A program made the position numbers and the translations under genes. Below the pieces are notes generated by a model that made no database searches, was not told where the DNA came from, and saw only the letters and a list, made by a program, of their open reading frames with translations. From an uncultured Clostridia bacterium (GTDB lineage: Bacteria; Bacillota; Clostridia; Saccharofermentanales; Saccharofermentanaceae), in contig CAMJPC010000004.1 in NCBI GenBank assembly GCA_946407705.1, positions 62,001 through 126,000 of the forward strand: a stretch of 64,000 nucleotides of DNA, written 5' to 3'. Of this stretch, positions 1 to 8,727 are shown in pieces; the stretch's first letter is position 1; each line of letters begins with the position of its first letter.

Positions 1-75
1 GTTGAACCCAACGGCTTGGAGCACTTCGACGGAAAGAGCAAGCACGTTACAGACAAGCGTAAGCTTTATCAATAA
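1..75 (+). CDS. C-terminal end of a phenylacetate-CoA ligase family protein (partial)
   Basis: Frame 1 is open from the window edge and ends at a TAA at 73-75. The 24 residues seen end in GKSKHVTDKRKLYQ, which matches the typical tail of phenylacetate-CoA ligase (PaaK)-like adenylate-forming enzymes (GKAxRVxDKR). These enzymes activate aryl acids with ATP and CoA. In many clostridia such a gene is followed directly by a small ACT-domain protein, as here 17 bases downstream, which supports the call. Only the tail is present, so the substrate and the catalytic motifs cannot be judged. Confidence 0.55.
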   Translation, partial: VEPNGLEHFDGKSKHVTDKRKLYQ

Positions 76-92
76 TAAGAGGAGGTACCACT

Positions 93-515
93 ATGTTCGT
101 AAAGCAGTTATCGGTTTTCTTAGAGAACACGGAAGGAAGACTTGACCAGGTCTTGAAGATCCTTGCGCAGGGCGGTATCGACATTCTCTCTGCAAGCCTC
201 GCAGACACTATGGAATACGGCGTTCTCCGCCTCATCACCAAGGATCCAGACAAGGCTAAGCAGATCCTCAAGGATGCTGGCTTTGCTGCACGTATCGATG
301 AGGTTATCGCTGTAGTCGTTCCTGATGACGTAGGAAGCCTCGCTAAGGTCGTTGCAATGATCCACGCTGCAGGAATCAACATCAGCTATATCTACGGTCT
401 GTCGATCGATGGTGATGGTGCTCCTATTGCCATCAAGACAAATGACAATGCCAAGGCTGAAGCTCTCCTCAATGCTGCCGGTGTTAAGACCATGGGCATG
501 GAAGATCTTCAGTAA
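93..515 (+). CDS. ACT-domain protein (tandem ACT)
   Basis: A 140-residue soluble protein. Residues about 4-65 (FVKQLSVFLENTEGRLDQVL onward) and about 70-135 each have the beta-alpha-beta-beta-alpha-beta pattern of an ACT domain, a small-molecule (usually amino acid) binding fold. There is no catalytic domain, so it is probably a regulatory partner. The start is supported by GAGGAGG eight bases upstream. It lies 17 bases after the phenylacetate-CoA-ligase-like gene and probably shares its operon, a pairing common in anaerobes. The ligand is unknown. A strong hairpin terminator follows. Confidence 0.85.
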   Translation: MFVKQLSVFLENTEGRLDQVLKILAQGGIDILSASLADTMEYGVLRLITKDPDKAKQILKDAGFAARIDEVIAVVVPDDVGSLAKVVAMIHAAGINISYIYGLSIDGDGAPIAIKTNDNAKAEALLNAAGVKTMGMEDLQ

Positions 516-533
516 AAGATAAAAGGATCAACT

Positions 534-564
534 GAAAAGGTGCCTCAGATGAGGCACCTTTTTT
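534..564. terminator. Bidirectional intrinsic terminator
   Basis: The stem AAGGTGCCTCA / TGAGGCACCTT has a very short loop, with A-rich sequence on the left and a T-run on the right. It can end the ACT-protein transcript on the plus strand and the 563-1153 gene on the minus strand. Confidence 0.85.
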
Positions 565-1153
565 ATTTGAATGTATTTGTATTCGGATCGAATGACGGCG
601 CTGTTATGAGCCTTCCGCAGTATGGGCACGTGCCCATCGTGTTGGCCCTTATCTTAAGGCTTGCGGCACAGCCGGGGCAGTGGACACCTACAAACGGATT
701 GTTGGCAGGTGCGCCCTGGTACATGCCAGTCGGGGCACCTATCTTATCGGACAGCAGAAATGCCCTCTGGTTAGCGCTGTAATTGCAGTTGATGAGATAA
801 CCTTTGCGGATCATCTTAGTAACTTTGCTGATGGTCTTGTCTTCGGTGTAGCCCAATGCTCTTGCGAGCTCTGAAACAGGAACAAAACCGTCTGCGTCAG
901 CGGTAAAGAGATCGCTGATGCGTCTTACGAATACGGCATGTGCACCTCTGATAAAGAAGACTACGAAGGGTGCCGTAAAGAGTATTGCAAATACAAGATA
1001 CATTATTCTCATTGCAACCGGATCATCCATCTTCTGGTATGTTTTGGTGTCAAATGTAATGCCCCACAGAACAACAGCGGGCATTGTGCTTATGCCGCAG
1101 AGCACACACCAGATTATGGTACCTACGATTCCTCTGCTCTTATTCTGATACAT
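563..1153 (-). CDS. Membrane protein with winged-helix-like segment and C-terminal zinc ribbon
   Basis: A 196-residue protein. Two hydrophobic segments lie near residues 10-32 and 48-70. They are followed by a soluble helical part (residues ~78-130, with VPVSELARALGYTEDKTISK reading like a winged-helix or PCI-type module) and a C-terminal zinc ribbon with CPGC and CPYC pairs (~158-178). It is a paralogue of the gene immediately upstream, with the same order of parts and the shared phrase YLIN after the helical module. The start is supported by AAGGAG located inside the last codons of the upstream gene, with one base between stop and start, so the two are translationally coupled. No specific function is recognised. 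Confidence 0.75.
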   Translation of the reverse strand: MYQNKSRGIVGTIIWCVLCGISTMPAVVLWGITFDTKTYQKMDDPVAMRIMYLVFAILFTAPFVVFFIRGAHAVFVRRISDLFTADADGFVPVSELARALGYTEDKTISKVTKMIRKGYLINCNYSANQRAFLLSDKIGAPTGMYQGAPANNPFVGVHCPGCAASLKIRANTMGTCPYCGRLITAPSFDPNTNTFK

Positions 1154-1154
1154 T

Positions 1155-1691
1155 TCAATTCTCCTTTACTCTCATGAAGGTGCCGCAGTGATCACACCTT
1201 CCGCCTCCGTTCTTGCGGATTACTATATGAGCTCCGCATGTAGGGCAGGCAACAGTTACGAACTCTCTCTCGTCAGACAGGAGATCGACTCTGACAGCGG
1301 TCCTTCCGACTGTAACGTTGATCAGGTATCTTTCCCTTACGAGCCACATGATATCCCTGATCACGTTATATTCCGGACGGCCTGTCATCTTGGCTATGGA
1401 GCTGTAGGCGATGATGCCGTCGTGATCTTCTTCGATTATCGAGTTGTAGATCCTGCACTTGGAAAGCCTGTGGATCATGAGCGCACGCCAGACGATGATG
1501 CCGACCTTAACTGACATGAGCCCGAATGTGATCAGGCAAAGGATCAGTTCCGAAAGTCCGTGATCGAAATGGTTTGATGTTGCGATGAAGAGTATGAATA
1601 TCAGATTTATGAATGCAGATACTCCGCATCCGGCTATGATGATTCCGTTGGCGACCTTGTAAGCGCCCATTTTTGCATTATTAAGATACAT
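1155..1691 (-). CDS. Membrane protein with winged-helix-like segment and zinc ribbon (paralogue of the next gene)
   Basis: A 178-residue protein with two hydrophobic segments (~15-40 and ~50-75), a middle helical module (YSSIAKMTGRPEYNVIRDIM) and a C-terminal zinc ribbon (CPTCGAH and CDHCG). I chose the ATG at 1691 because AAGGGGTGG sits five bases upstream. A GTG at 1700 would lie inside that ribosome site. The architecture is the same as in the following gene but sequence identity is low, suggesting an old tandem duplication. The function is unknown. The zinc ribbon after a small helical domain suggests a sensor or adaptor at the membrane, but this is inference. Confidence 0.75.
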   Translation of the reverse strand: MYLNNAKMGAYKVANGIIIAGCGVSAFINLIFILFIATSNHFDHGLSELILCLITFGLMSVKVGIIVWRALMIHRLSKCRIYNSIIEEDHDGIIAYSSIAKMTGRPEYNVIRDIMWLVRERYLINVTVGRTAVRVDLLSDEREFVTVACPTCGAHIVIRKNGGGRCDHCGTFMRVKEN

Positions 1692-1765
1692 CCGTACCAC
1701 CCCTTTGTGATTTGCTGATCATTCCGCACTCAATTATAACTGATTTTTGATTACTGTGCGGATAA

Positions 1766-1797
1766 TTGAAAAAGCCGCTTCCGTAAGAAGCGGCTTT
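1766..1797 (-). terminator. Intrinsic terminator after the sodium/solute symporter
   Basis: On the minus strand AAAGCCGCTT - 7-base loop - AAGCGGCTTT is followed by a T-run. It lies 22 bases after the symporter stop. Confidence 0.85.
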
Positions 1798-1818
1798 GGA
1801 GTTTGGTTTTTGCTTTTA

Positions 1819-3390
1819 TCAGACTTCGTCTGCGGGAGCGTTCTCGGGAAGTGAATATCTCTTCTCGATGGTGACCGTCTCATCGTAGCATGAGAAGATG
1901 CCGTCGACTTTTTCCTTCGAAAGCTTAGGTGTGATAAGGCTTACAAGAGGAACGATGATGAGTCCTGCGACCATCGTGACAGCACCTGCGTTGATGGGAG
2001 ATGCGATGAACTTAAGGAACATGTTCGCAACAGTGAAGCCGACACCGAAGATGAAGCATACCCAGACTGAAAGCTTGGTCGTCTTCTTCCAGTAGAGACC
2101 CCAGAGGAAAGGTGCGAGGAAAGCTCCTGCGAGCGCGCCCCATGAATAACCCATGAGCTGAGCGATGAACGTCGGAGGGTTAAGTGAGAGGAGTACCGAG
2201 ACTACGATGAAGAATACGAGGAGCAGACGCATGGTAACGAGCTGTGTCTTTTCTCTCTTCTTTTTATCTTCGTTAGCCTTGGGCTTGATCTGTTCAATGA
2301 GGTCCAGTGTAACTGTCGAGCTCGATGTGAGAACGAGGGAAGACAGGGTGGACATTGAAGCGGAAAGAACGAGAACGATGACTACGCCTACGAGGATCGT
2401 AGGGAGGTTGTCGAGCATCGTGGGGATGATGGAATCGTACATGACGGAACCGTCTTCCTTGTAGATCGCGGTGTTGCCGCTGTAAAGCCTTGCAAATCCG
2501 CCTAAGAAGTAGCAGCCGCCTGCTACGATGAATGCAAAGATTGTGGAGATTACGGTTCCTGCCTTGACTGACTTCTCGTCCTTGATGGCATAGAACTTAC
2601 CGACCATCTGGGGAAGACCCCATGTACCGAGTGATGTAAGGATGATTACGCCGAAGAGGTTGAGCGGGTCAGGTCCGAAGAAGGATACGAAAGCACCCTG
2701 CATTCCCTGTGTGACGGGAAGATCGGAAGGCTGCTGTGAAAGAGTCGTGAGAGCCTTCAGGAAGCCGCCGTTGTTGTTGAGTACGGTAGCGATGACAGCC
2801 GTGATGCCGAAGAGCATGATGATGCCCTGTACGAGGTCGTTTACGACTGTAGCCATGTAACCGCCTAAGATAACATAGACGCATGTAAGAGCTGCCATTA
2901 CGATGATGCAGATCTTGTAGTCTATGTTGAAGGCCATGTTAAAGAGTCTTGAAAGGCCGTTATAAACTGATGAAGTGTAGGGGATGAGGAAGACGAAAGA
3001 GATGAGCGCTGCAGCAATGCGGAGTGCCTTGCTGTCGAATCGCTTGCCGAAGAAATCAGGCATCGTCTTTGAGCTTAAATGCTTGGTCATGACGCGGGTC
3101 CTTCTGCCAAGAACGATCCATGCGAGAAGGGAACCGATGACTGCGTTTCCGATACCGATCCATGTTGATGAGACACCGTATTTCCAGCCGAACTGTCCTG
3201 CATATCCGATGAAAACTACTGCGGAAAAGTAGGATGTTCCGTAACCGAAAGCCGTAAGCCAGGGTCCTGCGTTTCTGCCTCCCAAAACGAAGCCTTCAAC
3301 GCTGTTTGCCTTCTTGCGCGTCATGATGCCGATACCGATCATGACAGCAAAAAAGACTACCAGAAAGATGATCTTGATTGCCAGATCCAT
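1819..3390 (-). CDS. Sodium:solute symporter family protein
   Basis: A 523-residue integral membrane protein with about 13 hydrophobic helices. The N-terminal region (GIGIMTRKKANSVEGFVLGG, then GYGTSYFSAVVFIGYAGQFG) and the segment YVILGGYMATVVNDLVQGII are characteristic of the SSS family (PutP/PanF/ActP type), which couples solute uptake to Na+. The length is normal. The start is supported by GTGAGG upstream. It is a single-gene unit with its own terminator. The neighbouring acyl-CoA ligase gene (3495-5132) hints at a carboxylate substrate, but a terminator separates them and the substrate cannot be read from sequence. Confidence 0.88.
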   Translation of the reverse strand: MDLAIKIIFLVVFFAVMIGIGIMTRKKANSVEGFVLGGRNAGPWLTAFGYGTSYFSAVVFIGYAGQFGWKYGVSSTWIGIGNAVIGSLLAWIVLGRRTRVMTKHLSSKTMPDFFGKRFDSKALRIAAALISFVFLIPYTSSVYNGLSRLFNMAFNIDYKICIIVMAALTCVYVILGGYMATVVNDLVQGIIMLFGITAVIATVLNNNGGFLKALTTLSQQPSDLPVTQGMQGAFVSFFGPDPLNLFGVIILTSLGTWGLPQMVGKFYAIKDEKSVKAGTVISTIFAFIVAGGCYFLGGFARLYSGNTAIYKEDGSVMYDSIIPTMLDNLPTILVGVVIVLVLSASMSTLSSLVLTSSSTVTLDLIEQIKPKANEDKKKREKTQLVTMRLLLVFFIVVSVLLSLNPPTFIAQLMGYSWGALAGAFLAPFLWGLYWKKTTKLSVWVCFIFGVGFTVANMFLKFIASPINAGAVTMVAGLIIVPLVSLITPKLSKEKVDGIFSCYDETVTIEKRYSLPENAPADEV

Positions 3391-3446
3391 AAATTGTCCT
3401 CACTTCTTGCTTTACGCACCCTCAGGCGAAAAGCATGTTTTAGTAT

Positions 3447-3487
3447 TTAATAAATAAACCTTGCACATGGATAGTCCACATGCAAGG
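3447..3487 (-). terminator. Intrinsic terminator after the acyl-CoA ligase
   Basis: On the minus strand CCTTGCATGTGG and CCATGTGCAAGG form a 12-bp stem, including two G-U pairs, around a five-base loop. TTTATTTATTA follows. Confidence 0.7.
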
Positions 3488-3494
3488 CAAATTA

Positions 3495-5132
3495 TTAAGA
3501 CTGGTTTTCCTGTTCGACAAGTCTTTCAGCGCCGTATCTCTTACGGAGAAGGGGCTTTTCGATCTTGCCGGTCGCATTCCTCGGAACATCTGCGAGGATT
3601 ATCTGCTTAGGTCTCTTGTAACGGGGAAGCTGATTGCAGAATTTCTCGAGTTCCTCGATGGTGCAGTTGCTGCCGGGTTCTATCTCAACGATGGCGCCTG
3701 TGATCTCACCGAGACGCTTGTCGGGAAGGCCGATGACTGCAACGTCCTTGACCTTCGGATATTCCTGAAGGAAGTTCTCGATCTCTACAGGGTAGATGTT
3801 CTCGCCGCCTGAAACGATGAGGTCCTTCTTACGGTCAACTAAGAAGTAGAAACCGTCTTCGTCCTGACGAGCCATATCTCCGGTGAAGAGCCAGCCGTCC
3901 TTGAGTGTGGCAGCGGTTGCTTCAGGATTCCTGTAGTATTCGAGCATTACGCCGGGGCCCTTAACGCAAAGCTCGCCGACTTCGCCCTGCTTAACGGGGT
4001 TGCCGTCATCGTCAACGATCTTGCACTCCCAACGGTAGCCGGGAACGCCGATGGCACCGACTTTGTGAGTGTTCTCAAGTCCGAGGTGAACGCAGCCCGG
4101 GCCGGTTGACTCGGAAAGACCGTAGTTGGTGTCGTACTGATGCTTGGGGAAGTATTCCTTCCAGTGACGGATCAGTGAAGGAGGTACAGGCTGTGCGCCG
4201 ATGTGCATGAGTCTCCACTGATCGAGCTGATAATCTGAAAGCTTGACATCTCCGCGGTCAAGGGCATCGAGGATATCCTGAGCCCACGGTACCAGAAGCC
4301 ATACGATGGTACACTTCTCATCGGAAACAGCCTTCAGGATGACATCAGGCTTTGTGCCCTTGAGAAGAACTGCTTTGCTGCATGTCCAAAGTGAGCCCAT
4401 CCAGTGAAATTTAGCGCCCGTGTGATAGAGAGGAGGAATGCAGAGGAAGCAATCGTCCTTGCCGGTCTCGTGATGAATGGCCTCCATCTCAGCTGCCTGT
4501 GTAAGGCTTCTGTGAGGATGAAGGATTGCCTTGGGAAATCCTGTCGTTCCCGATGAGAAATAGATTGCGGCATGGTCTTCTTCTGTGAGCTTGATGTCAG
4601 GATCCTTACTGGAATAATCAGCAACCTGCTGCCAGTAGTTTTCAGCGAACTCAGGTGTCTGACCTTCGCCGACGAAAAGAAGAAGCCTGTTGTTTGCGAT
4701 GTCGTCTGCGTTGATGGAGATCCTGTCAACGAATTCGGGGCCGAAGAACATGACTGAAACTTCAGCGAGGTCAGCGCAGTACGATATCTCGTTAGCGGTA
4801 TATCTGAAATTGAAGGGAACAGCGATCGCACCGGTCTTGAGGATTCCGAAATAGATGGGGAGCCACTCAAGGCAGTTGAACATAAGGATAGCAACCTTAT
4901 CGCCCTTCTTGATGCCGCGTCCGAGGAGCATGTTTGCTACTCTGTTGGACTTCTCATCGAAGATCTGCCATGTGATCTCATGGCGGTAGGGCCTGTTTAC
5001 GGTCTGCTGAACAAGATCGAATTCCTTAAAAGAGATCTTTCTTGTGTCGTCCATTGTTGGATTAAGTTCTATGAGAGCCACTTCATCGCCGTGTTCCTTG
5101 GCGTTGCGTCTCAATAAATCTGTTACCGGCAT
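3495..5132 (-). CDS. AMP-dependent acyl-CoA synthetase/ligase (FadD-like)
   Basis: A 545-residue cytoplasmic adenylate-forming enzyme that would activate a carboxylic (probably fatty) acid through an acyl-AMP to an acyl-CoA. Motifs in order are IYFSSGTTGFPKAILHPHRS (phosphate-binding A3 loop, ~residue 190), YGLSESTGPG (A5), GDMARQDEDG and DRKKDLIVSGGENIYPVEIE (A7-A8 hinge), and NATGKIEKPLLR with the catalytic lysine (A10) near the C-terminus. The length is typical. The start is supported by GGAGGAAGG just upstream. It is monocistronic, with a terminator downstream. Chain-length specificity is unknown. Confidence 0.9.
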   Translation of the reverse strand: MPVTDLLRRNAKEHGDEVALIELNPTMDDTRKISFKEFDLVQQTVNRPYRHEITWQIFDEKSNRVANMLLGRGIKKGDKVAILMFNCLEWLPIYFGILKTGAIAVPFNFRYTANEISYCADLAEVSVMFFGPEFVDRISINADDIANNRLLLFVGEGQTPEFAENYWQQVADYSSKDPDIKLTEEDHAAIYFSSGTTGFPKAILHPHRSLTQAAEMEAIHHETGKDDCFLCIPPLYHTGAKFHWMGSLWTCSKAVLLKGTKPDVILKAVSDEKCTIVWLLVPWAQDILDALDRGDVKLSDYQLDQWRLMHIGAQPVPPSLIRHWKEYFPKHQYDTNYGLSESTGPGCVHLGLENTHKVGAIGVPGYRWECKIVDDDGNPVKQGEVGELCVKGPGVMLEYYRNPEATAATLKDGWLFTGDMARQDEDGFYFLVDRKKDLIVSGGENIYPVEIENFLQEYPKVKDVAVIGLPDKRLGEITGAIVEIEPGSNCTIEELEKFCNQLPRYKRPKQIILADVPRNATGKIEKPLLRKRYGAERLVEQENQS

Positions 5133-5211
5133 TTTCCTTCCTCCGCTTTATATATAAAAATACCGTGAGACATAATATCACAAAATAAATAATAATATAA
5201 GGCGGTAAATG

Positions 5212-5252
5212 ACAACAAAGCGGCCGGAATAAGAGAAATCTTACTCCGGCCG
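5212..5252 (-). terminator. Intrinsic terminator after the Pro/Gln/Tyr-tailed membrane protein
   Basis: CGGCCGGAATAAGA / TCTTACTCCGGCCG forms a 14-bp stem with one mismatch and a GAAA loop. A T-rich stretch follows on the minus strand. Confidence 0.8.
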
Positions 5253-5280
5253 TTAATGTCATGTTAAGTTGTCCGAACTC

Positions 5281-6174
5281 TTACTGCTGAGGAGGGAATT
5301 GCTGAGGCTGACCGTATTGCGGGTAACCCTGCTGCGGAACCTGCTGATAACCCTGGGGAACAGGCTGGTATCCGGGCTGGTACACCTGAGGCTGAGGAAC
5401 CTGCTGGTATACAGGCTGGTAACCGGGCTGTACCGGCTGGTAGGAAGGAATCGGTGCATATGCCTGAACGGGCTGATTTACTACGCGCGGCGCAACCGGA
5501 CGGAGCGGAACCTTATAGGTCGGATGAGTCAGCCAGTGAGCGACCATGAATATCCAAAACGGGCGGAACAGGATGATAAAGAGTTCGATGAACGAAGCTA
5601 TTCTTGAGAAGACCAGATATGCGATCTCGTTGCCTTCGGTATTCTTCGATATGCTGCTCCACATTGTCATTTCTAGGATCTTCGTATACAAAAGGAATAC
5701 GCTTGCCAGAATGGCGATGATCCCCGGGATGAGACAAAGCGCTTTGGGGGCTTTCTTTATGCAGGTGAGAACGATAAGACTGATCCAGACGAATGTGAAA
5801 GAATAGAGGATCACCTGTCTGATTGCAGAGAAAGATGCGACACTTCTCATCAAAGAAGACATGCTCGTGAAGCTCGTGAAAAGAGCTTCCCATTCAAGGA
5901 TCATGAACAGAACGAATCCCGCTATCAGAACGCCGATGAAATTACGGCTGGAAGTGCCGATGATAAGCAGGATGTATCCGGCGAGATATGCAAAGAAACC
6001 GATCCAGAACACAACCTTTACAATGGGCATGTTGCTTGCCGCATCGGTAGGGAAGAGCATGGCGATGAAAGCAAAGATCTTCATGAAGATCAAAGCAAAC
6101 ATCTCAAGGATAAGGAAAACCTTCCCGCCGGTCGAACTTCTGGGTCTGTCAACGTAATTAACCTGTTGCTCCAT
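5281..6174 (-). CDS. Membrane protein with Pro/Gln/Tyr-rich C-terminal tail
   Basis: A 297-residue protein. Residues ~20-215 contain about six hydrophobic helices. The last ~75 residues are a low-complexity tail built from degenerate units such as YQPGYQPV and YQQVPQ. Tails of this kind are intrinsically disordered and are seen on many Gram-positive envelope proteins. No catalytic motif is seen and I do not recognise the membrane domain. The start is supported by GGGAGGG upstream. It has its own terminator and is probably monocistronic. Confidence 0.75.
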   Translation of the reverse strand: MEQQVNYVDRPRSSTGGKVFLILEMFALIFMKIFAFIAMLFPTDAASNMPIVKVVFWIGFFAYLAGYILLIIGTSSRNFIGVLIAGFVLFMILEWEALFTSFTSMSSLMRSVASFSAIRQVILYSFTFVWISLIVLTCIKKAPKALCLIPGIIAILASVFLLYTKILEMTMWSSISKNTEGNEIAYLVFSRIASFIELFIILFRPFWIFMVAHWLTHPTYKVPLRPVAPRVVNQPVQAYAPIPSYQPVQPGYQPVYQQVPQPQVYQPGYQPVPQGYQQVPQQGYPQYGQPQQFPPQQ

Positions 6175-6232
6175 ATTGATCCCTCCCTTATTCGAAACCT
6201 AATTCATTATAGCATCTATTTTATTATACAAC

Positions 6233-6264
6233 GAAAAAGAGAACCGCCTGTTTTGGCGGTTCTC
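6233..6264 (-). terminator. Intrinsic terminator after the 6287-7417 gene
   Basis: A perfect 10-bp stem GAGAACCGCC / GGCGGTTCTC with a six-base loop, followed on the minus strand by TTTTT. Confidence 0.9.
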
Positions 6265-6286
6265 AACTTTCGGTTCTGGAATGGGC

Positions 6287-7417
6287 TTAATACTTTAAAC
6301 TCTTATATCCGTAACTGCGGCCGGAATACGTTTTTCCGTTGGAATCCGTCAAAACATAATCTGCAAGAACAGTGAATGATATGGTTCCTTTAGCGGGAGC
6401 TTTTTTGGGATTCTTGAAGGCGACGGTGATGTTATCTCCATCGTAAGAAACCTTGAAGCCGTTATTGGTTACATACTTGGTCTTTCCGGAAGCGTAAACG
6501 CTCGAGATCTTTGCATTGGAAACCGGTATGCCGTCATTTGAAGTTACCGTTATACTATAGGTCTTATCCGCGTTCTTTTTAGCTGCGATATTGATCATGG
6601 AATTTGAATAACTGTCAGTCTTCTCATTCCACGTAGCAATGTCTTTCAGCGTTACTTCCTTATCTTCGGTAGCCTTGCCGTTCAGCGTGTTGGATACTTT
6701 AAGGGTTACCGACATCTTGTCTTCGCTGCTCAGCTTGGGAAGCTCTACAAAGAGAACGTACTGTTTCTCGCTAAGTTCCGGGCCGGCTCCGGTTACTACT
6801 TTGGCCGTATCCAGAGAGAATTCCTTGTGAAGGTTCTCATAGTGATACTTCATTTTCCTTTTTTTGACATTATATCCGTCATAGATGAACATTCGTGAAT
6901 CTACCGATCCGCTTACCGAAGAAATATCGATTCCGCTGTTTGTTAGAAGCGAGAACCTGAGCTCACCGAGGAAACCGTTCTCGATGGGGTAAGCTTTGAA
7001 TGAATCTATTCTTACTCTCAAGTCCTCCGTAGGCAGGGGAACGGGAGTCGGAGTGGGCTTGGGAGTAGGAACCGGGGTGGGCTTTGCGGAAGTCTCGGTT
7101 ACTGATTCAGAAGGCTTGCCATTTCCATTGCCTGACACTCCGGTCTCGGTGACGATACCTGCATCAGGAGCAAAACCGGCATAGGGTATAAAACCTCCGG
7201 CCGAGACGACGAAGGATGCGGCGAGTCCGCTGACGGCCAATGCAAGCGCAATTGACCTGACGGAAGCAGACGCACGCCTTACCTGATCCGTTCCGTGAAC
7301 TTTCTCGTTATACTCGTCCTCGGGAGCAGAAGCGGTGAATTCAGGCGGAAGCGTTGCCCCTTCTTTGGGCGGTTCCGCATTATAGTAATCAAACGCGTTG
7401 TAATTATCTTCAGCCAT
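6287..7417 (-). CDS. Membrane-anchored extracellular protein with Pro/Thr linker
   Basis: A 376-residue protein with a cytoplasmic N-terminus of about 50 residues, one hydrophobic segment (SIALALAVSGLAASFVVSAG), a proline/threonine-rich spacer (TPVPTPKPTPTPVPLPT, ~110-130) and an extracellular beta-rich region that ends in an Ig-like stretch (KTYSITVTSNDGIPVSNAKI). It is probably a type II envelope protein with no recognised enzyme motif. The start is supported by GGAG upstream. The gap to the upstream mscS-like gene is 53 bases without an obvious terminator, so the two may be co-transcribed. Confidence 0.7.
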   Translation of the reverse strand: MAEDNYNAFDYYNAEPPKEGATLPPEFTASAPEDEYNEKVHGTDQVRRASASVRSIALALAVSGLAASFVVSAGGFIPYAGFAPDAGIVTETGVSGNGNGKPSESVTETSAKPTPVPTPKPTPTPVPLPTEDLRVRIDSFKAYPIENGFLGELRFSLLTNSGIDISSVSGSVDSRMFIYDGYNVKKRKMKYHYENLHKEFSLDTAKVVTGAGPELSEKQYVLFVELPKLSSEDKMSVTLKVSNTLNGKATEDKEVTLKDIATWNEKTDSYSNSMINIAAKKNADKTYSITVTSNDGIPVSNAKISSVYASGKTKYVTNNGFKVSYDGDNITVAFKNPKKAPAKGTISFTVLADYVLTDSNGKTYSGRSYGYKSLKY

Positions 7418-7470
7418 AATTCTTGATCTCCATGATCATACTTTTCGCTGTCAGATCAGGAACCTGAGTA

Positions 7471-8568
7471 TTACTTGTTTGAATTGTGGACGACGACCTG
7501 AGGGAACGGGATCTCGACGTTGTTCTTGTCGAAGAATACCTTGATCTCACGGTTCAGGATACGAGGTGCCTTATAGATGTCCTTCTCGTTTACCCGTGCG
7601 CCGATCTTAAGGATAACGCCGCTGTCTGAAAGTTCCTGAACACCAAGGTAAGTGGGCTCTTCAAGGAACAACTCAGGATATTTGCCCTTGAGTGAAGGCA
7701 GATAATCTTTGAGCTTGGGTTCCAGCATCTCGAGATCTGTTGAGTAGGAAACGCTTACAAGAGTTGTTGCGAAGCTTGCAGCCGTTGAACGGTTCAGGAT
7801 GTTCCTCAGATCTGAGTTGTTGATGATCTTGATGTTGCCGCCCATGTCTCGGATGGCGGTGGTGCGGATGCCGATGGATTCGACTACACCTCTGAATCCG
7901 CCGACCTCGATAATGTCACCGACATTGAACTGATCTTCAAATACCAGGAAGATACCGGTTACAAGGTCTTCTACGAGGCTCTGTGCGCCGAAACCGATGA
8001 TCAGGGCAACGATTCCGACACTTGCAAGGATCGCCGAGAGATTGATGCCGATCGCTGCGAGACACCAGAAGATGCAAAGGAAAGCGGTGATGTAGCTGAC
8101 TGCTGAGTTAAGGAGCGAGACAGCTGATCTTGCCTTGCTGCTCTTCGGATGAATGTGCTGGACGATAAAACGGATTATCGAGGTCAGGAGGATCATCATG
8201 AGGATGATCGCGATTACCTGGAAGATCGTAGCCCAGTTGAACTTGAATGTTCCTGAGATCTTTTCGACATCACCGAAGATCTTGCTCCACGAGGACGTTA
8301 TTGTCGTTTTAACGCTCTCGGGCAGGAAGGGGATGATACCCGGATTTGTAATGACAAGGAAGACGAGCAGGATCACTGCCCACTTGATCATTGTCGTGAC
8401 TTTGATCGTCTTGCCCTTGAAGGTGATCTGAGATCTGTCACGCCTTGTCTGTACAGGCAGTTCAGCAGGCTGCTGAATCTGGGGCTGCTGTTCGGCTGTG
8501 ACAACGGATACTGTCGGTTCCGCGGCATTTGTCATGTTTGTCTGATTGGGAAGATTATTGTTATCCAT
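7471..8568 (-). CDS. Small-conductance mechanosensitive channel (MscS family)
   Basis: A 365-residue protein with a disordered N-terminus rich in Gln and Pro, three to four hydrophobic helices, and the family core IGINLSAILASVGIVALIIG followed by GAQSLVEDLVTGIFLVFEDQ and FNVGDIIEVGGFRGVVESIG. These are the pore helix and beta domain of MscS, which releases solutes under membrane tension. The C-terminal alpha/beta vestibule is present. The start is supported by AGGAGG. A promoter (TTGTAA, 17 bases, TATTAT) lies just upstream and divergent from the copper ATPase promoter. Confidence 0.92.
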   Translation of the reverse strand: MDNNNLPNQTNMTNAAEPTVSVVTAEQQPQIQQPAELPVQTRRDRSQITFKGKTIKVTTMIKWAVILLVFLVITNPGIIPFLPESVKTTITSSWSKIFGDVEKISGTFKFNWATIFQVIAIILMMILLTSIIRFIVQHIHPKSSKARSAVSLLNSAVSYITAFLCIFWCLAAIGINLSAILASVGIVALIIGFGAQSLVEDLVTGIFLVFEDQFNVGDIIEVGGFRGVVESIGIRTTAIRDMGGNIKIINNSDLRNILNRSTAASFATTLVSVSYSTDLEMLEPKLKDYLPSLKGKYPELFLEEPTYLGVQELSDSGVILKIGARVNEKDIYKAPRILNREIKVFFDKNNVEIPFPQVVVHNSNK

Positions 8569-8587
8569 ACTTGCATCCTCCTGCCTT

Positions 8588-8616
8588 ATAATAGAATCTA
8601 TGGTTTCATCTTACAA
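8588..8616 (-). promoter_or_regulatory. Promoter of the mscS-like gene
   Basis: Read on the minus strand: -35 TTGTAA (8616-8611), 17-base spacer, -10 TATTAT (8593-8588), just before the AGGAGG ribosome site. Confidence 0.6.
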
Positions 8617-8678
8617 AAGATAAAAGAAATTTGTGTTAACAAAGATGAAAATAAGCAATAAATCGTAACAAATGGTAT

Positions 8679-8707
8679 TTGACGAACCCTTGCGGTTAGG
8701 CTATTCT
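8679..8707 (+). promoter_or_regulatory. Promoter of the copper ATPase gene
   Basis: -35 TTGACG (8679-8684), exact 17-base spacer, -10 TATTCT (8702-8707), about 20 bases before the start codon. The spacer contains CCTTGCGGTTAGG, a weak dyad that could bind a metal regulator. I cannot assign it to CsoR or CopY. Confidence 0.6.
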
Positions 8708-8727
8708 AACTTCGGAGTAAACGACAT

